Below, piece after piece: positions 7,888 to 15,571 of a DNA stretch of 43,348 bases (position 1 is its first letter; the number at the start of each line of letters is the position of its first letter). Origin of the DNA: Chloroflexota bacterium (lineage in GTDB: Bacteria; Chloroflexota; Dehalococcoidia; E44-bin15); assembly GCA_030604825.1 (NCBI GenBank), contig JAUVVB010000015.1, positions 1 to 43,348 of the forward strand, written 5' to 3'. The notes beneath the pieces are model-generated. The model saw nothing but the letters and a program-made list of their open reading frames with translations, did not search any database and was not told the DNA's origin. A program made the translations under genes and the position numbers.

Positions 7888-7963
7888 GGGGATATAGCTC
7901 AGCAGGGAGAGCGCTGCGTTCGCATCGCAGAGGTCGGGGGTTCGAATCCCCCTATCTCCACCA
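7888..7963 (+). tRNA. tRNA-Ala(CGC)
   Basis: Full cloverleaf with acceptor GGGGATA/TATCTCC, anticodon stem CTGCG/CGCAG and loop TTCGCAT (anticodon CGC), T-loop TTCGAAT, discriminator A and encoded CCA. Confidence 0.95.
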
Positions 7964-8025
7964 ACCGGGGTGGGGGGCTCGAAAGCGGAAACCCATATAT
8001 GAGGAGTGGCCTTAAGTGCGAAAAA

Positions 8026-8101
8026 GCCCCTGTAGCTCAGAGGATAGAGCAACGGTTTCCTAAACCGTGTGTCGGGCGTTCGAGTCGCCCCAGGGGTACC
8101 A
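8026..8101 (+). tRNA. tRNA-Arg(CCT)
   Basis: Acceptor GCCCCTG/CAGGGGT, anticodon stem ACGGT/ACCGT with loop TTCCTAA (anticodon CCT, codon AGG), discriminator A, CCA encoded. The GCGAAAAA leader lies directly in front. Confidence 0.95.
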
Positions 8102-8160
8102 AAAGGTGTTGGATATGAGCGAGATCACAAAACCGTTTTGCGAGCTGGTGCCAAGACACT

Positions 8161-8355
8161 GTGGACATAGAGTCCTGCAAGGCCGTATGCGAGCCCTGTA
8201 GCGAAATCGGGATAGAGCTCTGGAAAGCGAGTAGAAGTGAAGAGAGTAAGAACAAGAAGTTTGTGCTCTTTGCGCTAGGGTTGTTAGCTATCATAGGTGG
8301 TGGAGTATCCCTAGCGCGGAGGGTAGGCAGAAAGCAGCTCGAAAAAGGGGTGTAG
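8161..8355 (+). CDS. Possible small cysteine-rich single-span membrane protein
   Basis: A GTG-start frame of 64 residues between tRNA-Arg and tRNA-Trp. It has a Cys cluster (ESCKAVCEPCSE), a charged linker, one hydrophobic span (FVLFALGLLAIIGGGVSL) and a basic tail (ARRVGRKQLEK). The composition is protein-like and the positive flank fits membrane topology. Against it: no Shine-Dalgarno before the GTG, no ATG, and the stop falls inside tRNA-Trp. It may be a real small gene, a remnant, or chance. Confidence 0.25.
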   Translation: MDIESCKAVCEPCSEIGIELWKASRSEESKNKKFVLFALGLLAIIGGGVSLARRVGRKQLEKGV

Positions 8356-8422
8356 CTCAGTTAGGGAGAGCAGCGGTCTCCAAAACCGCAGGTCGGGGGT
8401 TCGAGTCCTCCCACCCCTGCCA
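8346..8422 (+). tRNA. tRNA-Trp(CCA)
   Basis: Acceptor AGGGGTG/CACCCCT, anticodon stem GCGGT/ACCGC with loop CTCCAAA (anticodon CCA), discriminator G, CCA encoded. Preceded by TCGAAAA. Confidence 0.95.
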
Positions 8423-8425
8423 GAT

Positions 8426-8509
8426 GCCGAGGTGGTGGAACAGGTAGACACGCCATCTTGAGGGGGTGGTGGGCGAAAGCCCGTAGGAGTTCGAGTCTCC
8501 TCCTCGGCA
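8426..8509 (+). tRNA. tRNA-Leu(GAG)
   Basis: Class II tRNA: acceptor GCCGAGG/CCTCGGC, anticodon stem CCATC/GGTGG with loop TTGAGGG (anticodon GAG), a long variable arm around GGGCGAAAGCCC, discriminator A. CCA is not encoded. It follows tRNA-Trp by 3 bases and is followed by TTTTTCGAA. Confidence 0.93.
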
Positions 8510-8613
8510 CTTTTTCGAATTAGGGGTTGTTACTTAAGAGGTTTGAACGACTGGTTGTGGTGAGAAGCAAGGCTTTTGGCCTCGCTCTGTCCTTCACGAT
8601 CAGGTCGAAAAGA

Positions 8614-8689
8614 GCGGAAGTAGTTCAGCTGGTAGAACGTCTCCTTGCCAAGGAGGAGGTCGGGGGTTCGAATCCCCTCTTCCGCTCCA
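8614..8689 (+). tRNA. tRNA-Gly(GCC)
   Basis: Acceptor GCGGAAG/CTTCCGC, anticodon stem TCTCC/GGAGG with loop TTGCCAA (anticodon GCC), discriminator T, CCA encoded. The leader ends TCGAAAAGA. Confidence 0.95.
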
Positions 8690-8704
8690 GGGAATTGTTT
8701 TCAT

Positions 8705-8777
8705 GGCGACGTAGCCAAGTGGTTAAGGCGGGGGTCTGCAAAACCCCTATTCGGCGGTTCGAATCCGCCCGTCGCCT
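8705..8777 (+). tRNA. tRNA-Cys(GCA)
   Basis: Acceptor GGCGACG/CGTCGCC, anticodon stem GGGGT/ACCCC with loop CTGCAAA (anticodon GCA), discriminator T (the Cys identity base). No CCA is encoded; the trailer is TTTTTCGAAC. Confidence 0.95.
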
Positions 8778-8803
8778 TTTTCGAACTTAATGCGGTTATT
8801 GGA

Positions 8804-8829
8804 AAATCGGGGGCCTCAAACCCCGATTT
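8804..8829 (+). terminator. Hairpin between tRNA-Cys and tRNA-Leu(TAA)
   Basis: A perfect 9-bp stem, AAATCGGGG (8804-8812) with CCCCGATTT (8821-8829), and an 8-base loop. The following bases are only weakly T-rich, so this may be a weak terminator or an RNA-processing structure. Confidence 0.4.
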
Positions 8830-8875
8830 ATCTTGAAAGCGGGCTTTAATTACTGTAGCCTAAAGGGCGAAAAGA

Positions 8876-8963
8876 GCCGAGGTGGCGGAACCGGTAGACG
8901 CGAGGGACTTAAAATCCTTTGGGTTTCCAGCCCGTGCGGGTTCGAGTCCCGCCCTCGGCACCA
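8876..8963 (+). tRNA. tRNA-Leu(TAA)
   Basis: Class II tRNA with acceptor GCCGAGG/CCTCGGC, anticodon loop CTTAAAA (anticodon TAA), a long variable arm (TTTGGGTTTCCAGCCCGTG), discriminator A and encoded CCA. It ends 12 bases before the next protein gene. Confidence 0.95.
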
Positions 8964-8975
8964 AAAGGAGAATTT

Positions 8976-10451
8976 ATGGCGTGGGATCCTAATTTTGAGG
9001 TCGCCTTCCACCCTAGGACGGTTGCGGTGGTGGGGGCTTCCCGGGAGCGCCCTTTATGGGGCGATTTTGTGCTTAACCTGCAGCGCGCCGGCTTTGAGGG
9101 GCGCATCTATCCCATAAATCCGAAGGCTGCGGGAGAGGAGATCCGCGGCCTAAAGGCCTATCCCAACCTGGTATCCGTCCCCGAGCCCATTGACCTGGTG
9201 ATCATCACCGTTCCCGCCGCTTCCGTCCCCGCCGTTCTCGAGGACTGCATTGCCGCCAGTGCCAAGAATATACACATCTTTACCGCGGGCTTCAGGGAGA
9301 CGGGGGAGGAGCAGGGGATAGAGCTGGAGCGGCAGGTCCGGGAGATAGCGGGGAGAGGGGGGCTGCGCATCGTGGGTCCCAATTGCATGGGGCTTCACAT
9401 CCCTGCCGCCAGGTTGACCACCTGGGACGTCTTCGACCCCAAGCCCGGTCCGGTGTCCTTCCTTTCCCAGAGCGGAGGGCATGCCGGTCTATTTGTGGGC
9501 GATGGCGCCAGAGTTGGCATCCACTTCAGCAAGGTGGTGAGCTTTGGAAATTGCGCTGGGCTGGACGCTATCGATTTCCTGGAATACATGGCTGACGACC
9601 CTGAGACGGGGATCATCTGCATGTATATGGAGGGGGTAGGGGATGGGAGGAAGCTCACCGAGCTGGTGAGGGAGGTCAACAGGAATAAGCCGGTTATCGT
9701 GTGGAAGGGGGGGCTGACCGAGTGGGGGGCGAAGGCTGCTGCCTGCCACACCGGTGCCCTGGGTGGGCAGAAGGAGGTATGGGATGCCTTCTACCGACAA
9801 ACGGGTGCGGTGAGGGTCGATTCCCTGGATGAGCTTGCCGATGTTACCATGACCTTCCTTCATGTCCCTCCACTGCAGGGGCGGCGGATCGCCCTTATGG
9901 GAGCTGGCGGTGGCAATAGCGTTGCTGGAGCCGATGTCTGTGCCAGGGAGGGACTAGAGCTACCTACGCTGACCGAGAAAACGTTAAACGAGCTGCGGAG
10001 CTTTATCCCTCCTGAAGGGACGTTCATAACCAACCCCCTGGATATAGGGATTGTGCTTCGGGATGTCAACCTCCTTTTGCGCGCCCTGGAGCCTGTGGCC
10101 GCTGACCCGTTGATCGATTATATCATCTTCGCCCTGCCCGTTGGGCTTTTCGTAGCTGGTATGCCATTTGATAGGCTTGAGGACGAGCGGGCCTTGCTGG
10201 AGGCGGCCGATAAACAATATCGGCTGGCAATGGATTCCCTGATCGGGTTCGCTCACCGAAACGTTCATAAGAAGCCCTTGCTGCTGGTGCTTCAGGTGGG
10301 GGGTGGTCCTCCGCTGCCGGGGATGCGGAGAAGGGCTCAGCGGGACCTGATAGCGGCGGGTATCCCCGTCTATCTCACCCTGGAGCGAGCGACCAGGGCG
10401 GTGGCAAAGTTCGCCCAGTACCACGAGCATCAAAGCAAGGCTCAGCATTGA
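8976..10451 (+). CDS. Acyl-CoA synthetase (NDP-forming), alpha-type: CoA-binding plus ligase domains
   Basis: A 491-residue protein related to the alpha half of ADP-forming acetyl-CoA synthetases, which interconvert acyl-CoA + ADP + Pi with acid + ATP + CoA. Residues 8-100 are a CoA-binding Rossmann domain (VAVVGASRERPLWG). The next two are succinyl-CoA-ligase-like domains (RIVGPNCMGLHIP; FLSQSGGHAGLF) with the phospho-histidine at about His258 (AAACHTGALGG). The ATP-grasp half is missing, so a separate beta subunit is needed, and none is adjacent. ATG 8976 is chosen for its AGGAG 6 bases upstream, just after tRNA-Leu; a longer frame is tRNA read-through. Confidence 0.88.
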   Translation: MAWDPNFEVAFHPRTVAVVGASRERPLWGDFVLNLQRAGFEGRIYPINPKAAGEEIRGLKAYPNLVSVPEPIDLVIITVPAASVPAVLEDCIAASAKNIHIFTAGFRETGEEQGIELERQVREIAGRGGLRIVGPNCMGLHIPAARLTTWDVFDPKPGPVSFLSQSGGHAGLFVGDGARVGIHFSKVVSFGNCAGLDAIDFLEYMADDPETGIICMYMEGVGDGRKLTELVREVNRNKPVIVWKGGLTEWGAKAAACHTGALGGQKEVWDAFYRQTGAVRVDSLDELADVTMTFLHVPPLQGRRIALMGAGGGNSVAGADVCAREGLELPTLTEKTLNELRSFIPPEGTFITNPLDIGIVLRDVNLLLRALEPVAADPLIDYIIFALPVGLFVAGMPFDRLEDERALLEAADKQYRLAMDSLIGFAHRNVHKKPLLLVLQVGGGPPLPGMRRRAQRDLIAAGIPVYLTLERATRAVAKFAQYHEHQSKAQH

Positions 10452-10476
10452 CAACCCTCCTTTGCCCTGATAGAAT
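10448..10476 (+). promoter_or_regulatory. Near-consensus promoter ahead of the CoA-transferase cluster
   Basis: TTGACA (10448-10453), a 17-base spacer and TAGAAT (10471-10476). The TGA stop of the upstream gene lies inside the -35 box. The predicted start is near 10483. Confidence 0.75.
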
Positions 10477-10482
10477 GCCAGG

Positions 10483-10566
10483 CACGGAGGGCGGCAAAAA
10501 AGGCATGGGGGCACTCCACGGCATCTTGGAAGACATTGGGGGTCATGGAGTGCCTCGTTTTTTTGT
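10483..10566 (+). ncRNA. Putative short leader RNA or small RNA
   Basis: The stretch runs from the predicted start of the 10448 promoter to the U-run at 10558-10564, about 82 bases. It has no credible reading frame. It could be a free small RNA or a transcription-attenuated leader of the downstream CoA-transferase gene. This is an inference from promoter-terminator spacing; no known riboswitch was recognised. Confidence 0.35.
10510..10564 (+). terminator. Intrinsic terminator upstream of the CoA-transferase gene
   Basis: GGCACTCCA (10510-10518) pairs perfectly with TGGAGTGCC (10546-10554) across a 27-base loop. It is followed by CG and seven Ts (10558-10564). It lies 80 bases before the next start codon, and a promoter lies on its upstream side. 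Confidence 0.65.
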
Positions 10567-10646
10567 GTCTTGGCGCGGTCCCGTTATTAGGTAACGATTT
10601 CTCTTCAACCCTGGCTTGCCAACTCCGATAAAAGGAGGGATTTGGC

Positions 10647-11978
10647 GTGGATTGGAAGGAGCAATATAAGGAAAAGCTCATCTCCGCAGAGGAGGCGGTG
10701 GAGCTGGTCAAGCCGGGGGATACGGTTCGCTTCCCCATGGCGGTGACGCCGCTAAGCCTTTGCGCTGCCCTGGCAAGGCGCCGCGGCAAGGTGAAGGATA
10801 TATATGTGGCTCAAGCGAACCCCTTCCCGGCACCTGAGGTTGGCTGGTGGCATGAGCCGGGGTGGGATGAATCCTTTCACCTGAGCACGGAATACCCCGA
10901 CCTCCTCTGTCGCCCCGGGCTTGACCTGAAGACGGTGGAGCTGAGGCCCATAGAGTACACCCTGGCAAAAAAACTGCGGGATGAGGGTACCAGGGAGGAT
11001 ATCTGGTCGCCGGACTTCTTCATGGTTCCAGTGGCCGCCCCCAATAAGTATGGCTATGCTAACTTTGGCCACTGGGTTTGGTACTCGGGCGAATATGCCC
11101 GGGCGGCCAAGACCGTCATTGCTGAGGTGGTGGAGTGGTATCCCTGGTGCTCTGGCGACACCCTGCTCCCCGTTTCCCAGATCGACTATTTTGTGGAGAG
11201 GGAGGAGGCTCCCCCGCCACCTACAACGCGGGAATTACTGGGGGAGGTGTTCGACGAGACGGTGAAGAACATAGCGCAACATGCGGTGGAGGTGGTTAGG
11301 GATGGCGACACCCTTCAGATGGGGGTGGGGGCGGTCTCTATGGCCATAGGCTCCTATCTCTTCGACAAGCATGACCTGGGGGTTCACAGCGAGCTGATAA
11401 CCCAGGAGATGCTCGACCTCTATGAAGCGGGGGTGCTCACCGGCAAATACAACAACGTGGACCTGGGTAAGCTGGTGGGCACCTGCGTTACCACCTTCGA
11501 CCCTCGGTATGTAGAGATGGTCAATAACAATCCCATCTTCTCCATCCGTAGCGTGGAATACACCAACGACATCAGGGTCATCTCCGCCCACGATAACATG
11601 GTCTCCATAAACAGCGCCCTGTCCATCGACCTCACCGGTCAGGTTTGTTCCGAGACCATGGGCACTCGCATCTATAGCGCCTCAGGGGGGGCGATATCAT
11701 TCATGCTGGGCTCCATGCTCTCCAAGGGGGGGAGAACCGTCGTCGTCATCCAGTCCACCGCCAGGAAGGGCACCGTTTCTCGCATCGTGCCCCTGCTTGA
11801 GCCGGGGAGCGTTGTTACCATACCCAGAAGCTGGGTTGACTTCGTGGCCACGGAACATGGTGTCGTTAACCTCCAGGGAAAGACGCTGCGACAAAGGGCA
11901 GAGGCGCTGATATCCATTGCCCACCCCGACTTCAGGGCGGAGCTGAAGAGGGAAGCCCAGAGGCTGTTCTGGCCCTAA
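10647..11978 (+). CDS. Acetyl-CoA hydrolase/transferase family (4-hydroxybutyrate CoA-transferase-like)
   Basis: A 443-residue enzyme that moves CoA between carboxylic acids through a glutamyl-CoA thioester. The N-terminal domain starts at KLISAEEAVELVKPGDTV. The C-terminal domain has GDTLQMGVGAVSMAIGS, the catalytic Glu at about 249 in GVHSELIT, and the family signature SINSALSIDLTGQVCSE followed by YSASGG. Length is typical. The GTG start has AAAGGAGGGA 6 bases upstream. It heads a plus-strand run with an acyl-CoA dehydrogenase and thiolase-like genes, so it probably loads CoA on the acid that the cluster degrades. The substrate is unknown. Confidence 0.92.
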   Translation: MDWKEQYKEKLISAEEAVELVKPGDTVRFPMAVTPLSLCAALARRRGKVKDIYVAQANPFPAPEVGWWHEPGWDESFHLSTEYPDLLCRPGLDLKTVELRPIEYTLAKKLRDEGTREDIWSPDFFMVPVAAPNKYGYANFGHWVWYSGEYARAAKTVIAEVVEWYPWCSGDTLLPVSQIDYFVEREEAPPPPTTRELLGEVFDETVKNIAQHAVEVVRDGDTLQMGVGAVSMAIGSYLFDKHDLGVHSELITQEMLDLYEAGVLTGKYNNVDLGKLVGTCVTTFDPRYVEMVNNNPIFSIRSVEYTNDIRVISAHDNMVSINSALSIDLTGQVCSETMGTRIYSASGGAISFMLGSMLSKGGRTVVVIQSTARKGTVSRIVPLLEPGSVVTIPRSWVDFVATEHGVVNLQGKTLRQRAEALISIAHPDFRAELKREAQRLFWP

Positions 11979-12016
11979 GATGGGCTTATCTCAGAGGATA
12001 AGAAAGGAGTTTTAAT

Positions 12017-13195
12017 ATGGATTTTGTCTTCACCGAAAGGGAGGAGGCTTTCCGAAAGGAGGTTCGCCAATTCCTTGCTCAGGAGCTTCCTCCGGGGTGG
12101 TCATGGGAGGAGTTCGGCGGTTTTGACACCGATGAGGCGTGGAAATTCCACCGCGCCTTCCTCGACAAGCTGGCCAGGAAGGGCTGGCTCACCCTTTCCT
12201 GGCCCAGGGAATATGGCGGGCAGGAGCGCCCGGTGATGGAACAGCTCGTCTTCGTCGAGGAGATGGGCTATCACCGCGCCCCGCACCTGGGCATGGGGGT
12301 CACCTTCATCGGTCCCGCCCTGATGCTTCACGGCACCGAGGAGCAGAGGAGGGAGTTTCTGCCCCGCATCTCCCGGTCGGAGATATGGTTCTGCGAGGGC
12401 TTCACCGAGCCAGGGGCTGGCTCTGACCTGGCATCGCTTCAGACCCGTGCCGTGCTTGAGGGGGATGAATACGTGGTCAACGGTCAGAAGACCTTCCAGA
12501 CCTGGGCGCACCGCGCCGACTACAGCTGGCTTGCCGTCAGGACCGATCCCGAGGCCCCCAAGCACCGCGGCATCAGCGTCCTCATCGTGGACATGGATAG
12601 CCCGGGGATAACGGTGCGCCCCGTGCTGGAGATGACGGGGCTTCATATCTTCAATGAGGTATTCTTCGATGAGGTGCGGGTTTCCAGGGAGCGCCTGGTG
12701 GGGGAGGAGAATAGGGGTTGGTATATGCTGATGACCACCCTCAACTATGAGCGGGCTGTCTTCGGCGGCGGCGCTGGCGAGGCTGCCAGCTACAAGCGCA
12801 CCCTGGAGGAGCTGGTGAACTATGTCAGGGAGACCAACAGGAACGACGATCCCCTGATTCGTCACAAGCTGGCCGAGCTGGCCGTCGAGGTGGAGATCGC
12901 CCGCCTGCTCGCCTATCGAGTGGCCTGGATGCAGAGGCAGGGGCAGGTGCCCACCTTCGAGGTATCTATTGCCAAGGTTTTTGGCGGGGAGCTCTGCCAG
13001 CGCCTGGCCAACATCGGGATGCAGATACTGGGGCTCCTGGGCCAGCTGATGTCCCATTCCAAATGGGCAGCCTTGAGGGGGCATATGGCACACCTTTACT
13101 TAAACAGCATCGCCACCACCATCGGCGCTGGCACCTCTGAGATTCAGCGCAACATGATCGCCCTCATGGGACTGGGCTTGCCCCGGGGATTCTAG
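12017..13195 (+). CDS. Acyl-CoA dehydrogenase
   Basis: A 392-residue FAD flavoprotein that introduces an alpha,beta double bond into an acyl-CoA, passing electrons to an ETF. The N-terminal helical domain is residues 1-120. The FAD/substrate motif is EGFTEPGAGSDLASL (128-141), followed by the beta domain and the C-terminal helices ending AGTSEIQRNMIALMGLG. The MCAD-type catalytic Glu near the C-terminus (EGT) is Ala here (GAGTSEI), while Glu245 in NYERA matches the alternative base used by isovaleryl- and long-chain-type enzymes. This points to a branched or bulky substrate. An AAGGAG precedes the ATG. The gene lies 38 bases after the CoA-transferase gene. Confidence 0.93.
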   Translation: MDFVFTEREEAFRKEVRQFLAQELPPGWSWEEFGGFDTDEAWKFHRAFLDKLARKGWLTLSWPREYGGQERPVMEQLVFVEEMGYHRAPHLGMGVTFIGPALMLHGTEEQRREFLPRISRSEIWFCEGFTEPGAGSDLASLQTRAVLEGDEYVVNGQKTFQTWAHRADYSWLAVRTDPEAPKHRGISVLIVDMDSPGITVRPVLEMTGLHIFNEVFFDEVRVSRERLVGEENRGWYMLMTTLNYERAVFGGGAGEAASYKRTLEELVNYVRETNRNDDPLIRHKLAELAVEVEIARLLAYRVAWMQRQGQVPTFEVSIAKVFGGELCQRLANIGMQILGLLGQLMSHSKWAALRGHMAHLYLNSIATTIGAGTSEIQRNMIALMGLGLPRGF

Positions 13196-13215
13196 ACAAG
13201 CGGAAGGAGGTAGAT

Positions 13216-14373
13216 ATGGCTGAGAGGGTGGCTGTCGTATCGGTAGCCCAGACGAAGTACCACCAAAATAGGGGTGACGTGCGCGAGGCGGAGCTAGCTT
13301 ACGAGGCCATTGAGCAGGTGCTCCAGGAGACCGGCCTCAAGTTCGTGGAGGATGGCACTGGGATCGACGCCACGGTAAGCTGCTCCCACGATCACTGGGA
13401 CGGACAGACCATCTCTGATATAAAGATCGGGGATGTTGCCGGGGCGCATCTCAGGCCGGAGGAGAAGGTGGCCGAGGATGGCACCCACGCCGTTTACTAT
13501 GCCATGCTCCAGATCCTCTCCGGTCACCATGACGTCGTGCTGGTGGTTTCCCACATGAAGGAGTCGCAGACGGTGAGGAGCATGATAGAGAATGCAGCCT
13601 TTGACCCCGTTTATCAGCGGCTCATTGGCTTGGATTTCCTCACCGCGGCGGCGCTTCAGGCAAGGCGATATATGTATAAGTACGGCATCACCGAGGAGCA
13701 GTGCGCCAAGGTTGTGGTGAAGAACCGGAAGAATGCCCAGAATAACCCCTATGCCCAAGCCCCTATGGGGCTCACCGTTGAAGACGTGCTCCGCTCCCCC
13801 ATGCTCTCCTCCCCCATCAGGCAGCTGGACGCCAAGCCGGTTTCCGACGGGGCCTGTGCCATGATCCTGGCAAAGGAGGAGAAGGCAAAGCGGCTCAGCG
13901 ATAAGCCGGCGTGGATCAAGGGAGCTGGGAGCTGCTACGATGCCTTTTATCTGGGCGACCGCGATCTTGCCGATTGCCAGTCCCTGATGCTGGCGGCAAA
14001 GCAGGCCTACGACATGGCTGGGATCGGGGACCCGAGAAAGGAGATCGATCTTGCCGAGGTCTCGGAGTATTACTCCTATCAGGAGCTGCTGTGGATGGAG
14101 GGCCTTGGTTTCTGCGACCGGGGGGAGGGGGGGAAGCTCATCGATTCCGGGGTGACCCAGATGGGAGGAAGGCTGCCGCTAAACCCATCAGGGGGGCTGC
14201 TCTCAGGACGCCCCTTCGCAGTAGGCGGTATGGCGGCGGTTGCCGAGGCCGTTCTGCAGCTACGTGGTGAAGCGGGGGCAAGGCAATTGCCCGATGTTTC
14301 CACTGCCCTGGCTCACGGGGTCACCGGACCCTGCGGACAGCTTCAATGTGTACTAGTTCTGGGAAAGGACTAA
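13216..14373 (+). CDS. Thiolase-like protein A (SCP2/acetyl-CoA acetyltransferase family), Cys-less
   Basis: A 385-residue thiolase-fold protein: MAERVAVVSVAQTKY start, an N-terminal half to about residue 240, then SEYYSYQELLWMEGLGFCDR and LPLNPSGGLLSGRP. The Asn-Ala-Cys nucleophile segment of true thiolases is replaced by AEDGTHAVYYAML (about residues 86-97), and the usual His of the GHP loop is Arg in SGRP. It is therefore unlikely to run the standard ping-pong thiolase reaction. Relatives without Cys pair with DUF35 proteins, and some (Ltp2-type) act as retro-aldolases on acyl-CoAs. A GGAAGGAGG sits before the ATG. It is only distantly similar to the two thiolase-like paralogues downstream. 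Confidence 0.87.
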   Translation: MAERVAVVSVAQTKYHQNRGDVREAELAYEAIEQVLQETGLKFVEDGTGIDATVSCSHDHWDGQTISDIKIGDVAGAHLRPEEKVAEDGTHAVYYAMLQILSGHHDVVLVVSHMKESQTVRSMIENAAFDPVYQRLIGLDFLTAAALQARRYMYKYGITEEQCAKVVVKNRKNAQNNPYAQAPMGLTVEDVLRSPMLSSPIRQLDAKPVSDGACAMILAKEEKAKRLSDKPAWIKGAGSCYDAFYLGDRDLADCQSLMLAAKQAYDMAGIGDPRKEIDLAEVSEYYSYQELLWMEGLGFCDRGEGGKLIDSGVTQMGGRLPLNPSGGLLSGRPFAVGGMAAVAEAVLQLRGEAGARQLPDVSTALAHGVTGPCGQLQCVLVLGKD

Positions 14374-14378
14374 GGGAA

Positions 14379-15560
14379 ATGGCGGAGAGGGTTGCCATAG
14401 TAGGCGTTGGTCAGACCTATCATCGGAGCCGGCGTCCCGATGTGAATCAGGTGGAGCTGATGAACGAGGCGGTGAGGGCGGCGCTGGATGATGCCCAGCT
14501 CACCCTGAAGGACATCGACGCGGTGGTGATGGGGAACATGGAGCTTTTTGAGGGCAACTACCTGGTGGATATGTGGGCCAGTGATGGGATAGGGTCATAT
14601 CTGAAGCCGGGGATGAAGATCACCACCGGTGGGACCACCGGGGCCACCATCTCCTGTGCTGCCTTCACTTATGCTGCCTCTGGCCTGTTCAATACTGTGC
14701 TGGCGGTGGCCTTTGAGAAGCAGGACGAGGGGGATACCAGGGCAGGCCTGATCTCGGTGCGCGACCCCCTGTGGGACAGGTTCATGGCCATCGGTGCGGT
14801 TGCCACCTTCGCCCGAATGGGGCGCAGCTACATGAGGGCTTCAGGTTGCCAGGAGGAGCATGCTGCCCTGCTCAGGGTGAAGGCGGACAGGGGTGCCTGT
14901 CGAAACCCCTATGCCCACCTCAAGCTGAACCTAACCATTGAGGACGTGATGAACTCCAGGATGCTTATCTGGCCGATGAGGCTGCTCTATATGTGTCCCA
15001 CCACGGTGGGGGCTGCTGCCCTGGTGGTGGCTTCGGAGAGAAAGGCAAAGAAGATAACAAAAAAGCCGGTCTGGGTCCAGGATTGGGTCACCGTTCACCA
15101 GCAGAGCGCACGGGTGCACAGGCCTGGTGAGGAGGCCAGGGTTAGGACCATCGGGGTGGGGGAGACCAGCCATGAGAGGGCTGCTCAACTCATCTATAAG
15201 CGAAACGGGATCACCAAGCCCATCAGGGACATCGATGTTGCCGAGATCTACGAGCCCTCCACCTGGGGGGAGCTCATATGGTATGAGCTTTATGGCTTCT
15301 GTGAGCCCGGTGAGGGGTGGAGGTGGGCGGAGAAAGGGGTCACCGATATGGAGGGGGAGTTCCCGGTCAATCCCTCCGGGGGTGTGGTGGCCACCAATCC
15401 CATCGGGGCGACGGCGATGATTCGCATCGTTGAGGCTGCCCTTCAGGTTCGGGGCGATGCCGGGGAGCATCAGATGACGAGGCCGGTGAGGAGGGCGTTC
15501 ACCACTGCCTGGGGCGGGCAGAACTGGACGGTGGCAACGCTGCTTTCCAAGTCCATTTAA
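14379..15560 (+). CDS. Thiolase-like protein B (SCP2 family), Cys-less, duplicated copy 1
   Basis: A 393-residue thiolase-fold protein. The region that should carry the nucleophilic Cys reads ITTGGTTGATISCAAF (about 81-96), with Gly/Thr at the expected place. The SCP2-type His motif is AEIYEPSTWGEL (Tyr instead of His), and the C-terminal loop is VNPSGGVVATNPIGATA. ATG 14379 starts MAERV like its paralogues; an upstream in-frame ATG at 14346 lies inside the previous gene. It begins 5 bases after thiolase-like A and is followed by its DUF35 partner 11 bases downstream. The tyrosine-rich, Cys-less site fits an aldolase-like activity. It is nearly identical to the 16528 gene over long stretches. 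Confidence 0.87.
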   Translation: MAERVAIVGVGQTYHRSRRPDVNQVELMNEAVRAALDDAQLTLKDIDAVVMGNMELFEGNYLVDMWASDGIGSYLKPGMKITTGGTTGATISCAAFTYAASGLFNTVLAVAFEKQDEGDTRAGLISVRDPLWDRFMAIGAVATFARMGRSYMRASGCQEEHAALLRVKADRGACRNPYAHLKLNLTIEDVMNSRMLIWPMRLLYMCPTTVGAAALVVASERKAKKITKKPVWVQDWVTVHQQSARVHRPGEEARVRTIGVGETSHERAAQLIYKRNGITKPIRDIDVAEIYEPSTWGELIWYELYGFCEPGEGWRWAEKGVTDMEGEFPVNPSGGVVATNPIGATAMIRIVEAALQVRGDAGEHQMTRPVRRAFTTAWGGQNWTVATLLSKSI

Positions 15561-15571
15561 CGAGGTGTGAT

